From contig JANQPW010000578.1 in NCBI GenBank assembly GCA_028285285.1, positions 1-18,803 on the forward strand: a DNA stretch of 18,803 bases, read 5' to 3'. The position numbers were made by a program, and so were the translations under genes. Source of the stretch: Silvanigrellales bacterium. Lineage in GTDB: Bacteria; Bdellovibrionota_B; Oligoflexia; Silvanigrellales; Silvanigrellaceae. Within the stretch, counting starts at the first letter, position 1, and every line of letters starts with the position of its first letter. Shown here piece by piece: positions 1 to 7,572 of this stretch. Under the pieces are notes generated by a model. That model ran no database searches, had not been told where the DNA came from, and worked only from the letters and a program-made list of their open reading frames with translations.

Positions 1-595
1 GGAGCTCTTCTATTGAGGTGAGCCCAAAAACGTCCAAAAACTGGCTGGTTGTCTTGTATTCTACCGGGTTACCGACTTCTTTTCGGGTTCCAGACGCTAC
101 AATCAGTTCCTTCTCTTTGAGAGAGGTGACCAGGTGGCTGGAGTCGACCTGGCGCAGAGCCGAAATCTCGGCCCTGGTCACAGGTTGGCGATAGGCCACT
201 ATGGCAAGGGTTTCAATGGCAGACTTGGAAAGGGTTCGGGGTTTTCCAGAAAAAATCTTGGAAACAGTTTCCGTGTAGGCGGGACGCGTGCGCATTTGAT
301 AGCGACGGCCGACCTCTATGATCTGCACGCTCCGGTTGGCAAAGTCATGACCTAAGTCTTTGAGAGCAAGGCGCACATCGGTGAGGGAAACTGAGCCAAT
401 GAACTCCCGAATCTCTGCCACCTCAAGGGGGCGATCAGCGGCAAACAGCACAGCTTCAACTTTGAGCTTGAGTTCCTCAAAGGCTAAAGTGACGTGGGGG
501 AGCTTGTGCTGAGGCTCCTCCATCGGAGGAGGTGTTGCGGGTTCCACGGCAGAGGGTTTCGTGTTCTCTGCGTCAAGACGATCGCTTTCAGCCAT
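1..595 (-). CDS. scpB: Segregation and condensation protein B, ScpB (partial, 3' end outside window)
   Basis: ScpB is the winged-helix (kite) partner of ScpA in the SMC-ScpAB condensin complex that organises and segregates the chromosome in the cytoplasm. Translating the minus strand from ATG at 595 gives 198 codons with no stop. The tail reads AIETLAIVAYRQPVTRAEIS, then LKEKELIVASGTRKEVGNP and YKTTSQFLDVFGLTS, which is the classic ScpB second winged-helix region. The first about 40 residues are a charged, proline-containing extension before the family core (KVEAVLFAADRPLEVAEI). The start is supported by GGAG about 11 bases upstream. Only the last residues should be missing, because ScpB normally ends soon after the FGL segment. 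The gene is divergent from the next gene; scpA would be expected nearby but is not in the window. Confidence 0.93.
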   Translation of the reverse strand, partial: MAESDRLDAENTKPSAVEPATPPPMEEPQHKLPHVTLAFEELKLKVEAVLFAADRPLEVAEIREFIGSVSLTDVRLALKDLGHDFANRSVQIIEVGRRYQMRTRPAYTETVSKIFSGKPRTLSKSAIETLAIVAYRQPVTRAEISALRQVDSSHLVTSLKEKELIVASGTRKEVGNPVEYKTTSQFLDVFGLTSIEEL

Positions 596-656
596 GCTTG
601 TGTGTGTGCTCCGCTTGTGAGGCCCGATGGCTTGTCACCAGGCAAGGTCAACCGAT

Positions 657-686
657 ATTCTACATAGTCAGCGCGGGAAAATTCAA
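657..686 (-). promoter_or_regulatory. Candidate sigma-70 promoter for scpB
   Basis: Read on the minus strand, TTGAAT (681-686) and TAGAAT (657-662) are separated by 18 bases. They match the -35 and -10 consensus at 4/6 and 5/6 positions. Initiation would fall near 650, giving a leader of about 55 bases before the scpB ATG at 595. It is found by eye only, and the region also has to hold the divergent start of the next gene. Confidence 0.4.
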
Positions 687-720
687 TCCCCATGCAGAAA
701 AATGGAAGACTGTCTTGCCT

Positions 721-3525
721 GTGAAGCCACAAGGGTCCAGAGGTGAAAGCCCTCAACGCCTCCCGCAGAAGTGCCACTGCTTCGCCATTTTAGGATGGGT
801 TTGTCGCTTGGTCTTTTTGTTGTGGCTTGGCATTTGGAAGCCGGCCCAGGCCCAAGAGTCTTTGCCACGTGCCTTTGCCAACCTGCAATGGGACCCTGAA
901 ACCGAGTCTTTTCGTGGCCGCGCCCTTTATGGGCCTCATGAACCGGGCCCTCTTGAGCTTTTGCACTATGCGAACCGCCACTTGAATTGGAGTGCGGAAG
1001 GGCGTCGTGAACGGGAGCTGCACGGCAGAGGTTTTGAAGGAGAAGACTTTGACCTGGCCGATCGCGCGGGGAGTCTCTTGGTCGAGAACAGCCGTTGGTT
1101 TCTGCTCCCAAAGTCCCTCTGCACAAACGATTCCCTCAAACGCCTGCTCCACCAGGCTCCCGATCGGGTTCAGGCAGCTCCCCTAACATTCAACCTTTTT
1201 GAGACACGCTCTTTGGTTGTGGTGCCACCTGATCAGCCTGGGTATTGCCGGGTGCTCGCCCTCGATCTGCGCGTGTTTCCGCCCCAGTCGGCAGGAAACT
1301 TTGGGCGTGAGGGAGGTTCTTACCATTTCTCTGGGCCGGTGATCCCATTTCCCGCAAAGGAACTCCACCAGACCGAAGTTTCTTGGGTTGGAGGGCATAC
1401 CGTTTGCAAAGGGTGTGTTGTGAGCCCAACGAAAACGAGGACCTTGCAGAAACACAGGGCGTTTCCAAGTCCGGTCTGGTTCTCACCAACGAGATCTGCA
1501 GAAACCGAAGTGCACGACACTGGCCTGGCGAAATTTCGCTCTGTGGGGAGCCTGGAAGGCCCACTCAAAGCTGCGGTGTTTGAGATGGTCAACTCCCTGG
1601 CGGAAGATCCTCTCCTTGCAGATCTTCTGGCTAGGGGAAGTTCCGCTTCTCGGGGCGGAGAGCTTTTCGTGCTCAGCACAGATCGGCTCACAGACAGCCT
1701 TTCACTTGTGCAATTTGGTGAACTCCAACTGGGGCCAGCCTTTTTGAAGGTGAATCCGCTTTTTGAAAAGTACCATCGAGCCGCCTTCATGAGGGAGCTC
1801 GTGATTCTCGTGGTTGAAAATGCGCTTGTGATTGAAGGGGGGCTCGAAACAACCGGCGACTTGCGTGCTGCCCGAACATTGGCTCGTGTTTACGCGAGTG
1901 ACTTTTTGAGAAAATGGTTTCAGGGCCTGGATGACATCAAACAGATTTCGCAGAGCTTGTCATTTATTCCCCTTTTTGAGGATATTTTAGAAGGCCGAGC
2001 TCTTCAAAATAACAGAGTGTTTCTTGGTGAGAGTGAAAAACACACGCGGATTGATACGCAGCCTTTTGAAGTGGTGGTTCCAACGCTATCAGGGCAGCAG
2101 GTGAAGGCTCGGTTGAGCCACTGTTTTTCTGAAGAACAGCAGCGGGATTTTGAAACCGCACTCCTTCAGCTTGTTTCCCGGCCCCAAGATTTTCAACGCC
2201 ACATTCCCGCTTTCCGCTTCGTTTCTTCTCAGAAATGTGGATATGATCTTCGCGGTCTCCTCTCAGATGTTCCCGTAGAGGAGGTCTTTCAAACAGAGAT
2301 TTTAGAGCCCTCAAATAAGGAGGTCGTGGCCGAGTTCTCTCGTCGATCTGTTTCGTTAAGTGACACAAATCTCTTTCGTCAATCCACGGCGCCTTGGAGA
2401 GGCAAAGAAGAAGGTGATGAGGCGCTTTCTTCCGTGGAAAAGGAGCGCCTCTTCTTTGATGTGCCGACAGCTCTCATTCGAAGTTCTGAGCTGGGTCGCA
2501 GTTTAAGGGAAGAGACTTGGCGGCATGATGAACCTCAAATTTCGATGCGATTGAGACCGAACGAATTCAATGCATCGACAGAGGCGCGTATTGTTGGGCC
2601 AACAAATGGCTCTCAGGAGAGCCGCCACATATATCCGCGACAGAACAAATTTCTGATTTCCGGATTGAAGTTTCGTTTTGATAGCGCTGAGGATCTTGCC
2701 CAGGTTGAGTCGGGTTTCGTTTTCAAAACCCTTGGAGATGACTACGATCGCAGCTTGTATCTGACCCTGGCAACCGACAATCGAGAAACAGCTGTGGGGG
2801 TTAAGTTTGCTCTTGATTTGGCGGGGCTTTTTGGGTTGGAGCGTGGGGTAGCCTTAGGGTCGAAACCAGCACCTCTTTTTCCTTGGGTCACCTCTCTTCC
2901 CCTCTCTGTTGGGGTTGAGGAATTGTTGGAATACGAACCAGCGGGAAGCAATGAAACAAGTGCCGTTCTTCAACTTGGAGTTGGTAACCAAACCTCAGAT
3001 AAACTGGTTCCGCGTGGCTATTCAGTGGGCTACAGCCTTCGACAGTTGTTTCTTCGCGATGGAGAGGCAGTGTCAAGCAGGCTTCAAGAGTTTCAATTTC
3101 GTTGGTCTCAGCCTCTGGGGAGGCTCACCACTCTCATCTTTGCCCCCAAGGTGGGAGTGAGTGATGAACCTCAGAAGCTCTCCGATCACGTGGCAGGTCT
3201 CCAGTCTGAAGAAGATTTGGCCAAAGAGTATGGGGCACTGCGAACCCAGATGCAGTCTGTGGTGGTGACGGGAGTTAACCTCGATCTGTTGGGAAGTATC
3301 TTGTTTCAGGATGTTATGATTTTTGCTGCGCACTACGCAGCCGTGGAGGCAAATCAGTCGAGCCTTGTGAACTCCGTCACTCAGAGTCTCCAATCCATTG
3401 AAGGTGGGGTTCAAATTTTTGGTGCTTTTTTTGGGGCGAAGAATCAGTCTTTAGCTTTGAGTGTTTCTCGGACTCTCTCCGATTCTCCCGAGAACGCCAT
3501 TGCGCTGACCATTGGAAGAAACTGA
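721..3525 (+). CDS. Large exported protein of unknown family (about 934 aa)
   Basis: I do not recognise a family. The N-terminus has a basic, polar stretch, then a hydrophobic run (FAILGWVCRLVFLLWLGIW, about residues 21-39) ending in PAQA, a good signal peptidase I site after about residue 44. The mature protein is therefore probably periplasmic or outer-membrane associated. It holds about six scattered cysteines, including a CKGC pair. The last 300 residues alternate short hydrophobic and polar segments and contain several LxLGV/GVGN-type stretches, which could be beta-strands, but no known barrel signature is visible. The open frame runs back to a GTG at 532, overlapping scpB. I prefer GTG at 721, which lies downstream of GGAAG and leaves a normal signal peptide. 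No ATG in frame precedes the signal sequence, so the start is uncertain. The 99-base gap to the next plus gene shows no clear terminator. Confidence 0.75.
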   Translation: MKPQGSRGESPQRLPQKCHCFAILGWVCRLVFLLWLGIWKPAQAQESLPRAFANLQWDPETESFRGRALYGPHEPGPLELLHYANRHLNWSAEGRRERELHGRGFEGEDFDLADRAGSLLVENSRWFLLPKSLCTNDSLKRLLHQAPDRVQAAPLTFNLFETRSLVVVPPDQPGYCRVLALDLRVFPPQSAGNFGREGGSYHFSGPVIPFPAKELHQTEVSWVGGHTVCKGCVVSPTKTRTLQKHRAFPSPVWFSPTRSAETEVHDTGLAKFRSVGSLEGPLKAAVFEMVNSLAEDPLLADLLARGSSASRGGELFVLSTDRLTDSLSLVQFGELQLGPAFLKVNPLFEKYHRAAFMRELVILVVENALVIEGGLETTGDLRAARTLARVYASDFLRKWFQGLDDIKQISQSLSFIPLFEDILEGRALQNNRVFLGESEKHTRIDTQPFEVVVPTLSGQQVKARLSHCFSEEQQRDFETALLQLVSRPQDFQRHIPAFRFVSSQKCGYDLRGLLSDVPVEEVFQTEILEPSNKEVVAEFSRRSVSLSDTNLFRQSTAPWRGKEEGDEALSSVEKERLFFDVPTALIRSSELGRSLREETWRHDEPQISMRLRPNEFNASTEARIVGPTNGSQESRHIYPRQNKFLISGLKFRFDSAEDLAQVESGFVFKTLGDDYDRSLYLTLATDNRETAVGVKFALDLAGLFGLERGVALGSKPAPLFPWVTSLPLSVGVEELLEYEPAGSNETSAVLQLGVGNQTSDKLVPRGYSVGYSLRQLFLRDGEAVSSRLQEFQFRWSQPLGRLTTLIFAPKVGVSDEPQKLSDHVAGLQSEEDLAKEYGALRTQMQSVVVTGVNLDLLGSILFQDVMIFAAHYAAVEANQSSLVNSVTQSLQSIEGGVQIFGAFFGAKNQSLALSVSRTLSDSPENAIALTIGRN

Positions 3526-3624
3526 AAGATTTGCAGGGAGTGTCACCACAGTTCGGGGTGCCCGTGGCGAAGTTTGAGACAATTGTGAAGTTGTGTTGCG
3601 CCCGATTGATTGAGAGCTTTCTTC

Positions 3625-4440
3625 ATGGATTCAGACTACACCAACCAGATACTGAGTGGACCGAGAAAAAAGGTCAAAAAGAAGTACATATTGTTCTTGT
3701 ATTCAAAGGAGAGTCAGGGCTCTCATGATGTGAAGGCCATTGAAAGAGGCTTTCAGCGTGGAGGCAAGAACCAGATCATCATTCGTCTTCACTCGCCCGA
3801 AGAAGGCTTGAAGGTGTTGATGCTCAAGTCAATTGATCTGATTGTTTTAGACAACTCAATTTTTGATGATGAAGTCACATCGGTAGAGTTTGCTGCTGAG
3901 CTCAAGAAGCGGCGCAAGATCCCCATTTTGTTTATTGCCAAAGACGAGCAAAGGCTGATTTCAGCCTATCAAGAGCACTTGCGACTGTATGAGGAACTTG
4001 ATGACTATGTGCTGTCGCCCGTTGATCCTATTGACTTCTCTCACCGCTTTAAGCGCTCTTCAAGCGAAGGGGCTCGTGCCGCGAAAAGATTCAATGCAGA
4101 TGCTGAAATAGAAGTGTTTCGTTTGCTAGACAGCAAAACCCATAAGTCTCGTTTACGTGATCTCAGTATGGTTGGTTTGGGAATTTTGGTTCCCAATGTG
4201 AACATTAAGCGGGGAGAGCAGATCCGCGCCATTATTGACCTGCGGTACTTTGGGCTTTTTCACCCCCAATTTGGCGATGTTTTTAAGGTCGCTGCAACGG
4301 TGAGGAGGCTTTCCATTGATGGCAGCTCCATTGGTTGTTCGCTGGAGCATGTAACTCCTATTCAATCGGAATGTTTGACGACTTTACTCGAACGAATGAG
4401 CACAAATGCTATCTTTAAGAATGGAAATAGAACGGGTTAG
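3625..4440 (+). CDS. Degenerate receiver domain fused to a PilZ (c-di-GMP-binding) domain
   Basis: This is a 271-residue cytoplasmic protein without a signal peptide. Residues about 20-145 resemble a CheY-like receiver. The strand ending LIVLD puts Asp76 where the phospho-acceptor sits, and DDYVLSPVDPIDF resembles the region that normally holds the conserved KP(F/V) motif. The lysine is replaced by serine (about S131) and no acidic pair follows the first strand, so phosphorylation in the usual way is doubtful. Residues about 150-260 look like PilZ: RAAKR (151-155) fits RxxxR and DLSMVG (179-184) fits D/NxSxxG, the two c-di-GMP-contact motifs. The likely role is a c-di-GMP effector acting on motility or envelope processes; the target is unknown. 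ATG at 3625 has GAGAG about nine bases upstream; an in-frame TTG at 3610 is less likely. The lipoprotein genes follow after 62 bases and may be cotranscribed. Confidence 0.85.
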   Translation: MDSDYTNQILSGPRKKVKKKYILFLYSKESQGSHDVKAIERGFQRGGKNQIIIRLHSPEEGLKVLMLKSIDLIVLDNSIFDDEVTSVEFAAELKKRRKIPILFIAKDEQRLISAYQEHLRLYEELDDYVLSPVDPIDFSHRFKRSSSEGARAAKRFNADAEIEVFRLLDSKTHKSRLRDLSMVGLGILVPNVNIKRGEQIRAIIDLRYFGLFHPQFGDVFKVAATVRRLSIDGSSIGCSLEHVTPIQSECLTTLLERMSTNAIFKNGNRTG

Positions 4441-4502
4441 AGGAAACACTCAGGTATTCACAACGAAATTCCGATACGGAAAAGTCTTGGAAAGGTCGCG
4501 AA

Positions 4503-5375
4503 ATGTCTATTCACTTGCGAATGTTGGTTTCACTGCTTGCAGCCGGGTTTCTCATCGGAGGCTGTGACGATCAACCCAAACCCAAGCCTCCAAAGAAAGA
4601 CTCAAATCCGGAAGTAACACCTACCCCAGGTCCGGGGAACGACGGCACGGGGAACCAAACCACTGGCAATAACCCAGATGGGAACCCGACGACAAACGAA
4701 GGTGATGCCGACTACATGAAGCCCATTCCAAGGCCTAGTAGTGTGGAAGACAATGCCATTGTGTTCACTCCAGTTTATCTCGACACAAAGGCCTGGTGGA
4801 AGACATGCGTGGTGGTGAGAGTGTCGGGTGGAACAGGCTCAGGAAACATCGGGTGCCTGCATGAGTCTGGCACGGCGGGTGGCAGCCCCATTCCAGAGTT
4901 CAAAGTTAATGAGTCTATTCAGTGGACTCCTCCCTCAGCTGGCCAGAAAGTGGAGCTCGAAGTCCAAGTCTTTCTTCCGTCTAACACTGACAATTGCGAT
5001 TCTTCAGGGTGTACCGGTGGATACCGCAGCACGGAAGCGCATAGCAAGCGCTCTTCTGACACCGACGTTGGGACCATTGCCTGCGTGAAATCAGGAAATG
5101 CACTGGTGTTTTTCCTCGATGATCAGCCCGAGTCAAAGGCCGCTCTCGACAGACAGGAGAGGGCCTCGTATTCGGGAGCTCCCAGTCGTCCTTATTTGCG
5201 CAACCTCCTAGACACGGGGAAGCTTTCTGAAACCTTCACAAACTCATCGAATGGCAACACCATCACTGAGCAAGAGCTTCGAAAGAAACACGGTCTTGAT
5301 TTCGATGAAATTGTGCTCCAAGTGGACCTAGGGCCCAGCGGGCACACCATCGCTGGATTTGAAAACTGTAACTAG
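4503..5375 (+). CDS. Lipoprotein of unknown function (Asp at +2), first of a pair
   Basis: This is a 290-residue lipoprotein. A short basic start and a hydrophobic run end in the lipobox LIGGC, with the lipidated Cys at residue 21. Residues +2 and +3 are Asp-Asp. In enteric bacteria Asp at +2 is the Lol-avoidance signal that keeps a lipoprotein in the inner membrane; whether that rule holds here is unknown. Residues 22-70 form a Pro/Thr/Asn/Gly/Lys linker. The remaining domain has several cysteines and ends with LDFDEIVLQVDL (about 265-276) followed by a final Cys-Asn, similar in layout to the end of the next protein. I do not recognise the domain. ATG at 4503 is preceded by GGAAAGG. The next gene starts 12 bases after the stop, so the two are very likely one transcript. 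Confidence 0.85.
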   Translation: MSIHLRMLVSLLAAGFLIGGCDDQPKPKPPKKDSNPEVTPTPGPGNDGTGNQTTGNNPDGNPTTNEGDADYMKPIPRPSSVEDNAIVFTPVYLDTKAWWKTCVVVRVSGGTGSGNIGCLHESGTAGGSPIPEFKVNESIQWTPPSAGQKVELEVQVFLPSNTDNCDSSGCTGGYRSTEAHSKRSSDTDVGTIACVKSGNALVFFLDDQPESKAALDRQERASYSGAPSRPYLRNLLDTGKLSETFTNSSNGNTITEQELRKKHGLDFDEIVLQVDLGPSGHTIAGFENCN

Positions 5376-5387
5376 TGTGAGGAAAAC

Positions 5388-6473
5388 ATGGCCATAAAGC
5401 GACCTTCAAACTTTTGGAACTTTGCCACTGTTTCTCGTGTGGTGGCGCTTTGTGGTCTTTCCGTTTTGTTGTTGGCTGCCTGCAATCCAGACCCTCCAAG
5501 GAAGCCTGGTGCCCGAAAGGCTGACTCTGGCTTACCCCCAGCCGGAGCTGATGACTCCAATCCGGCGCAACAACAAGACTGCCGCCTTGATAAGACGGCT
5601 CCTGGATGCTCGCCCAACGAAGGGTTGACCGCGGAGCAGCTTGCGGCTCAGCAGGAAGAAGAAGAGCGGAAAAAGAAGCTTGCGGCTCAGCAGGAAGAAG
5701 AAGAGCGAAAAAAGAAGCTTGCTGCCGGCCAGAACCCTCCTGAAGGTCAGACTCCTGCCAGCCCCGCCGACACTCCGATTGACACGGGTGAGGCAACCTC
5801 CGGAACTGAAACAACACCAGGAACGGAAACAACCTCAGGAACCGAAACAACATCAGGAACGGAAACCACAACGGGCACTGCAAAAAGCCTTAAATACACA
5901 ACTTATTTTAAGGGCAAGGAAGCGGCCAATGGCAAACGTCATGGGAGCTGGAATCTCAACTGTGTGACGCTCAAAAATGAGGCAGGAACGCAGATTGCCG
6001 CAGGGAACTGCAACAAATCCATTTCGAATCAATGCTATGTGTTTCACGAGAGCAACTACGGAAAAACGGCATCCATTGACTCAAGTCTTGTTGATGGAGG
6101 GGTCGAAATTGTGATGTCGGTGAAGTTTGCAAGCGGTCAGCCCTTTTGCAGTGCTGGTCTTCAAGCTAACGACGACACGGCAGGCTATCGTTACCTCGAC
6201 TCAAACAGTGCTCCTATCCCTGCTGTTGAATTGGCTTCGTCCGATGCAGTTGAAGCCGAGAGGTTTCGCTGTGGCAAGAAGGCAATAGATGGTGGTTTCA
6301 AGTATAAAATTTGCTTCGAAGACAATCGCCGTGAGTTTTCTCCCGACCCCAGTCAGTGGGACTTCAACGACCACATCGTGATTTTTGAGAGCTCGACGGA
6401 AATCAACATTGTTGGTTTGGATTGCCAAACCGACGCAGCATTTATGAACTTAGAAGACAAAACCTGCGAGTAG
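5388..6473 (+). CDS. Lipoprotein of unknown function with in-frame tandem repeats, second of a pair
   Basis: This is a 361-residue lipoprotein. The signal peptide ends in lipobox LLAAC (Cys32) followed by Asn-Pro, which in enterics would permit sorting to the outer membrane. A long linker follows, with two copies of a 13-residue charged unit (LAAQQEEEERKKK, about 85-110) and then four copies of a 6-residue Gly-Thr-Glu-Thr-Thr unit (about 139-162). The C-terminal domain (about 165-361) has at least eight cysteines, suggesting disulfides in the periplasm, and contains WDFNDHIVIFES (about 324-335). The acidic DFND pattern recalls secreted domains with a D(F/Y)ND motif, such as DUF4114-like regions, but the match is too short to assign. 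Its end resembles that of the preceding lipoprotein. ATG at 5388 has GAGGA four bases upstream. The stop codon lies inside the left arm of an inverted repeat. Confidence 0.87.
   Translation: MAIKRPSNFWNFATVSRVVALCGLSVLLLAACNPDPPRKPGARKADSGLPPAGADDSNPAQQQDCRLDKTAPGCSPNEGLTAEQLAAQQEEEERKKKLAAQQEEEERKKKLAAGQNPPEGQTPASPADTPIDTGEATSGTETTPGTETTSGTETTSGTETTTGTAKSLKYTTYFKGKEAANGKRHGSWNLNCVTLKNEAGTQIAAGNCNKSISNQCYVFHESNYGKTASIDSSLVDGGVEIVMSVKFASGQPFCSAGLQANDDTAGYRYLDSNSAPIPAVELASSDAVEAERFRCGKKAIDGGFKYKICFEDNRREFSPDPSQWDFNDHIVIFESSTEINIVGLDCQTDAAFMNLEDKTCE
5640..5717 (+). repeat. Two tandem copies of a 39-bp in-frame coding repeat
   Basis: Copies span 5640-5678 and 5679-5717 and differ at one base; a third copy begins (CTTGC) and then diverges. 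Each encodes the 13-residue unit LAAQQEEEERKKK, probably a short charged helix in the linker of the second lipoprotein. The period is a multiple of three, so gain or loss of a copy would keep the frame. Confidence 0.93.
5802..5873 (+). repeat. Four tandem copies of an 18-bp in-frame coding repeat
   Basis: Degenerate 18-bp units at 5802-5819, 5820-5837, 5838-5855 and 5856-5873, with a partial fifth unit to 5880, encode a Gly-Thr-Glu-Thr-Thr-(Pro/Ser/Thr) repeat in the flexible linker of the second lipoprotein. Differences lie mostly at third codon positions, which suggests the repeat has been kept for its protein sequence. Confidence 0.9.
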
Positions 6474-6552
6474 AGGCGATCCCAAAAACACCGTTTTTTT
6501 GCGTACACTGCGGTCGTCGGTGCCTCGACCTTGGTGTTTTCGGGATCGCCTC
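6473..6552. repeat. 20-bp inverted repeat around a 40-nt spacer at a convergent gene junction
   Basis: The left arm (6473-6492, beginning GAGGCGATCCC) and right arm (6533-6552, ending GGGATCGCCTC) are complementary at 19 of 20 positions; the one difference allows a G-U pair in one transcript. The spacer opens with GTTTTTTT and contains a smaller stem, GGTCG with CGACC. The left arm overlaps the lipoprotein stop codon (TAG at 6471-6473) and the right arm ends 12 bases before the end of etfA. It could be a bidirectional terminator or mRNA-end structure, but no T-run follows either outer arm. A short mobile-element remnant is possible; I see no target-site duplication. Confidence 0.85.
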
Positions 6553-6564
6553 GAGATCACCACT

Positions 6565-7545
6565 CTACCCCAGAATAACCTGGAACTCCTTTTGCAACAC
6601 GGGAACGGCTTCAAAGAGATCAGCCACAATGCCATAGTCCGCCTTTTGGAAAATAGGGGCGTCTTCATCGGTGTTGATGGCCACGATGATCTTTGAGGTG
6701 CGCATACCTGCCAAGTGTTGGATCGATCCCGAAATGCCGCAGGCGATGTAAAGGCTGGGGTTTACTGTTTTTCCCGTTTGGCCCACCTGCATGTCATGGG
6801 CGGCGTAGCCGGAATCAACAGCTGCGCGCGAGGCGCCCACGGTTGCACCCACAACCTCTGCACAGTCGTGGAGGATCTTGAAGTTGTCGGAGTTCCCCAT
6901 GGCTCGACCACCGGAAATGATGATGTTGGCTTCTGTGAGGTCGGGTTTTTCACTTTTTCCAGCTTGAACTTCCTTGATGGTGCAGCGCGCAATTTTTGCG
7001 TCATCAAAGCTAGGAGAAAATGCTTCGACCTTGCCTCCCGCCTGTGATTCTTTGGCAGCGACCACATTGGGGCGAATGGTCACCAAGGTTCGCGGCGTTT
7101 GAGACGCAACGTCGGCAATGCATTTTCCAGCGTAAATGGGGCGCTTGGCCACCACTGTATCACCGTCAAGAGAAACTTCTGTCACCTCTGTGAGAAGACC
7201 TGCACCCAAACGAGCTGAAAGCCGTGGGAAAAAATCGCGACCGGTGGGAGAAGCTGGACCCACAACCACATCAAAGTTCTCTTTTTCAACAAGCTGAGAA
7301 ATCGCCTGAATATGGGGCTCACCTTGGTATGTGTCGGTGTGGGGTGATTCCACCAGGTGAACCTGATCGGCTCCAAATTTGCCCAGCTCTGCTGCGTGCT
7401 CTGTGGCGCCTTTGCCCATGTTCACTGCATGGAGCTGTGCTGCGCTTCCACCCGTGAGGCTTTGTGCGGCGGTGAGACATTCGGCTGCTGTGGACTTCAG
7501 TTTTCCATTGCGGACTTCTGCAAACACTAAAACCTTTTTCGACAT
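6565..7545 (-). CDS. etfA: Electron transfer flavoprotein subunit alpha (EtfA/FixB)
   Basis: EtfA pairs with EtfB to carry electrons from acyl-CoA and related dehydrogenases to ETF:quinone oxidoreductase in the cytoplasm. The 326-residue product has the usual length. The N-terminal Rossmann-like domain (1-190) is followed by the FAD-binding domain: SGGRAMG (211-217), GATVGASRAAVDSGY (233-247), QVGQTGKTVNPSLYIACGIS (253-272), IQHLAGM (275-281) and NTDEDAPIF (291-299). These are the standard contacts for FAD, all intact. ATG at 7545 is chosen because GGAGAGGA lies about six bases upstream; an in-frame ATG at 7551 would be too close to it. It follows etfB by 27 bases and is presumably cotranscribed and coassembled. 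Confidence 0.97.
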   Translation of the reverse strand: MSKKVLVFAEVRNGKLKSTAAECLTAAQSLTGGSAAQLHAVNMGKGATEHAAELGKFGADQVHLVESPHTDTYQGEPHIQAISQLVEKENFDVVVGPASPTGRDFFPRLSARLGAGLLTEVTEVSLDGDTVVAKRPIYAGKCIADVASQTPRTLVTIRPNVVAAKESQAGGKVEAFSPSFDDAKIARCTIKEVQAGKSEKPDLTEANIIISGGRAMGNSDNFKILHDCAEVVGATVGASRAAVDSGYAAHDMQVGQTGKTVNPSLYIACGISGSIQHLAGMRTSKIIVAINTDEDAPIFQKADYGIVADLFEAVPVLQKEFQVILG

Positions 7546-7572
7546 ATCCATTCCTCTCCGTGCGCGCTTCAA

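Noticed and set aside
5263..5883. Minus-strand open frame opposite the two lipoprotein genes
   Set aside because: Its product is dominated by the reverse reading of the lipoprotein repeats, and both plus genes have lipoboxes and good ribosome-binding sites.
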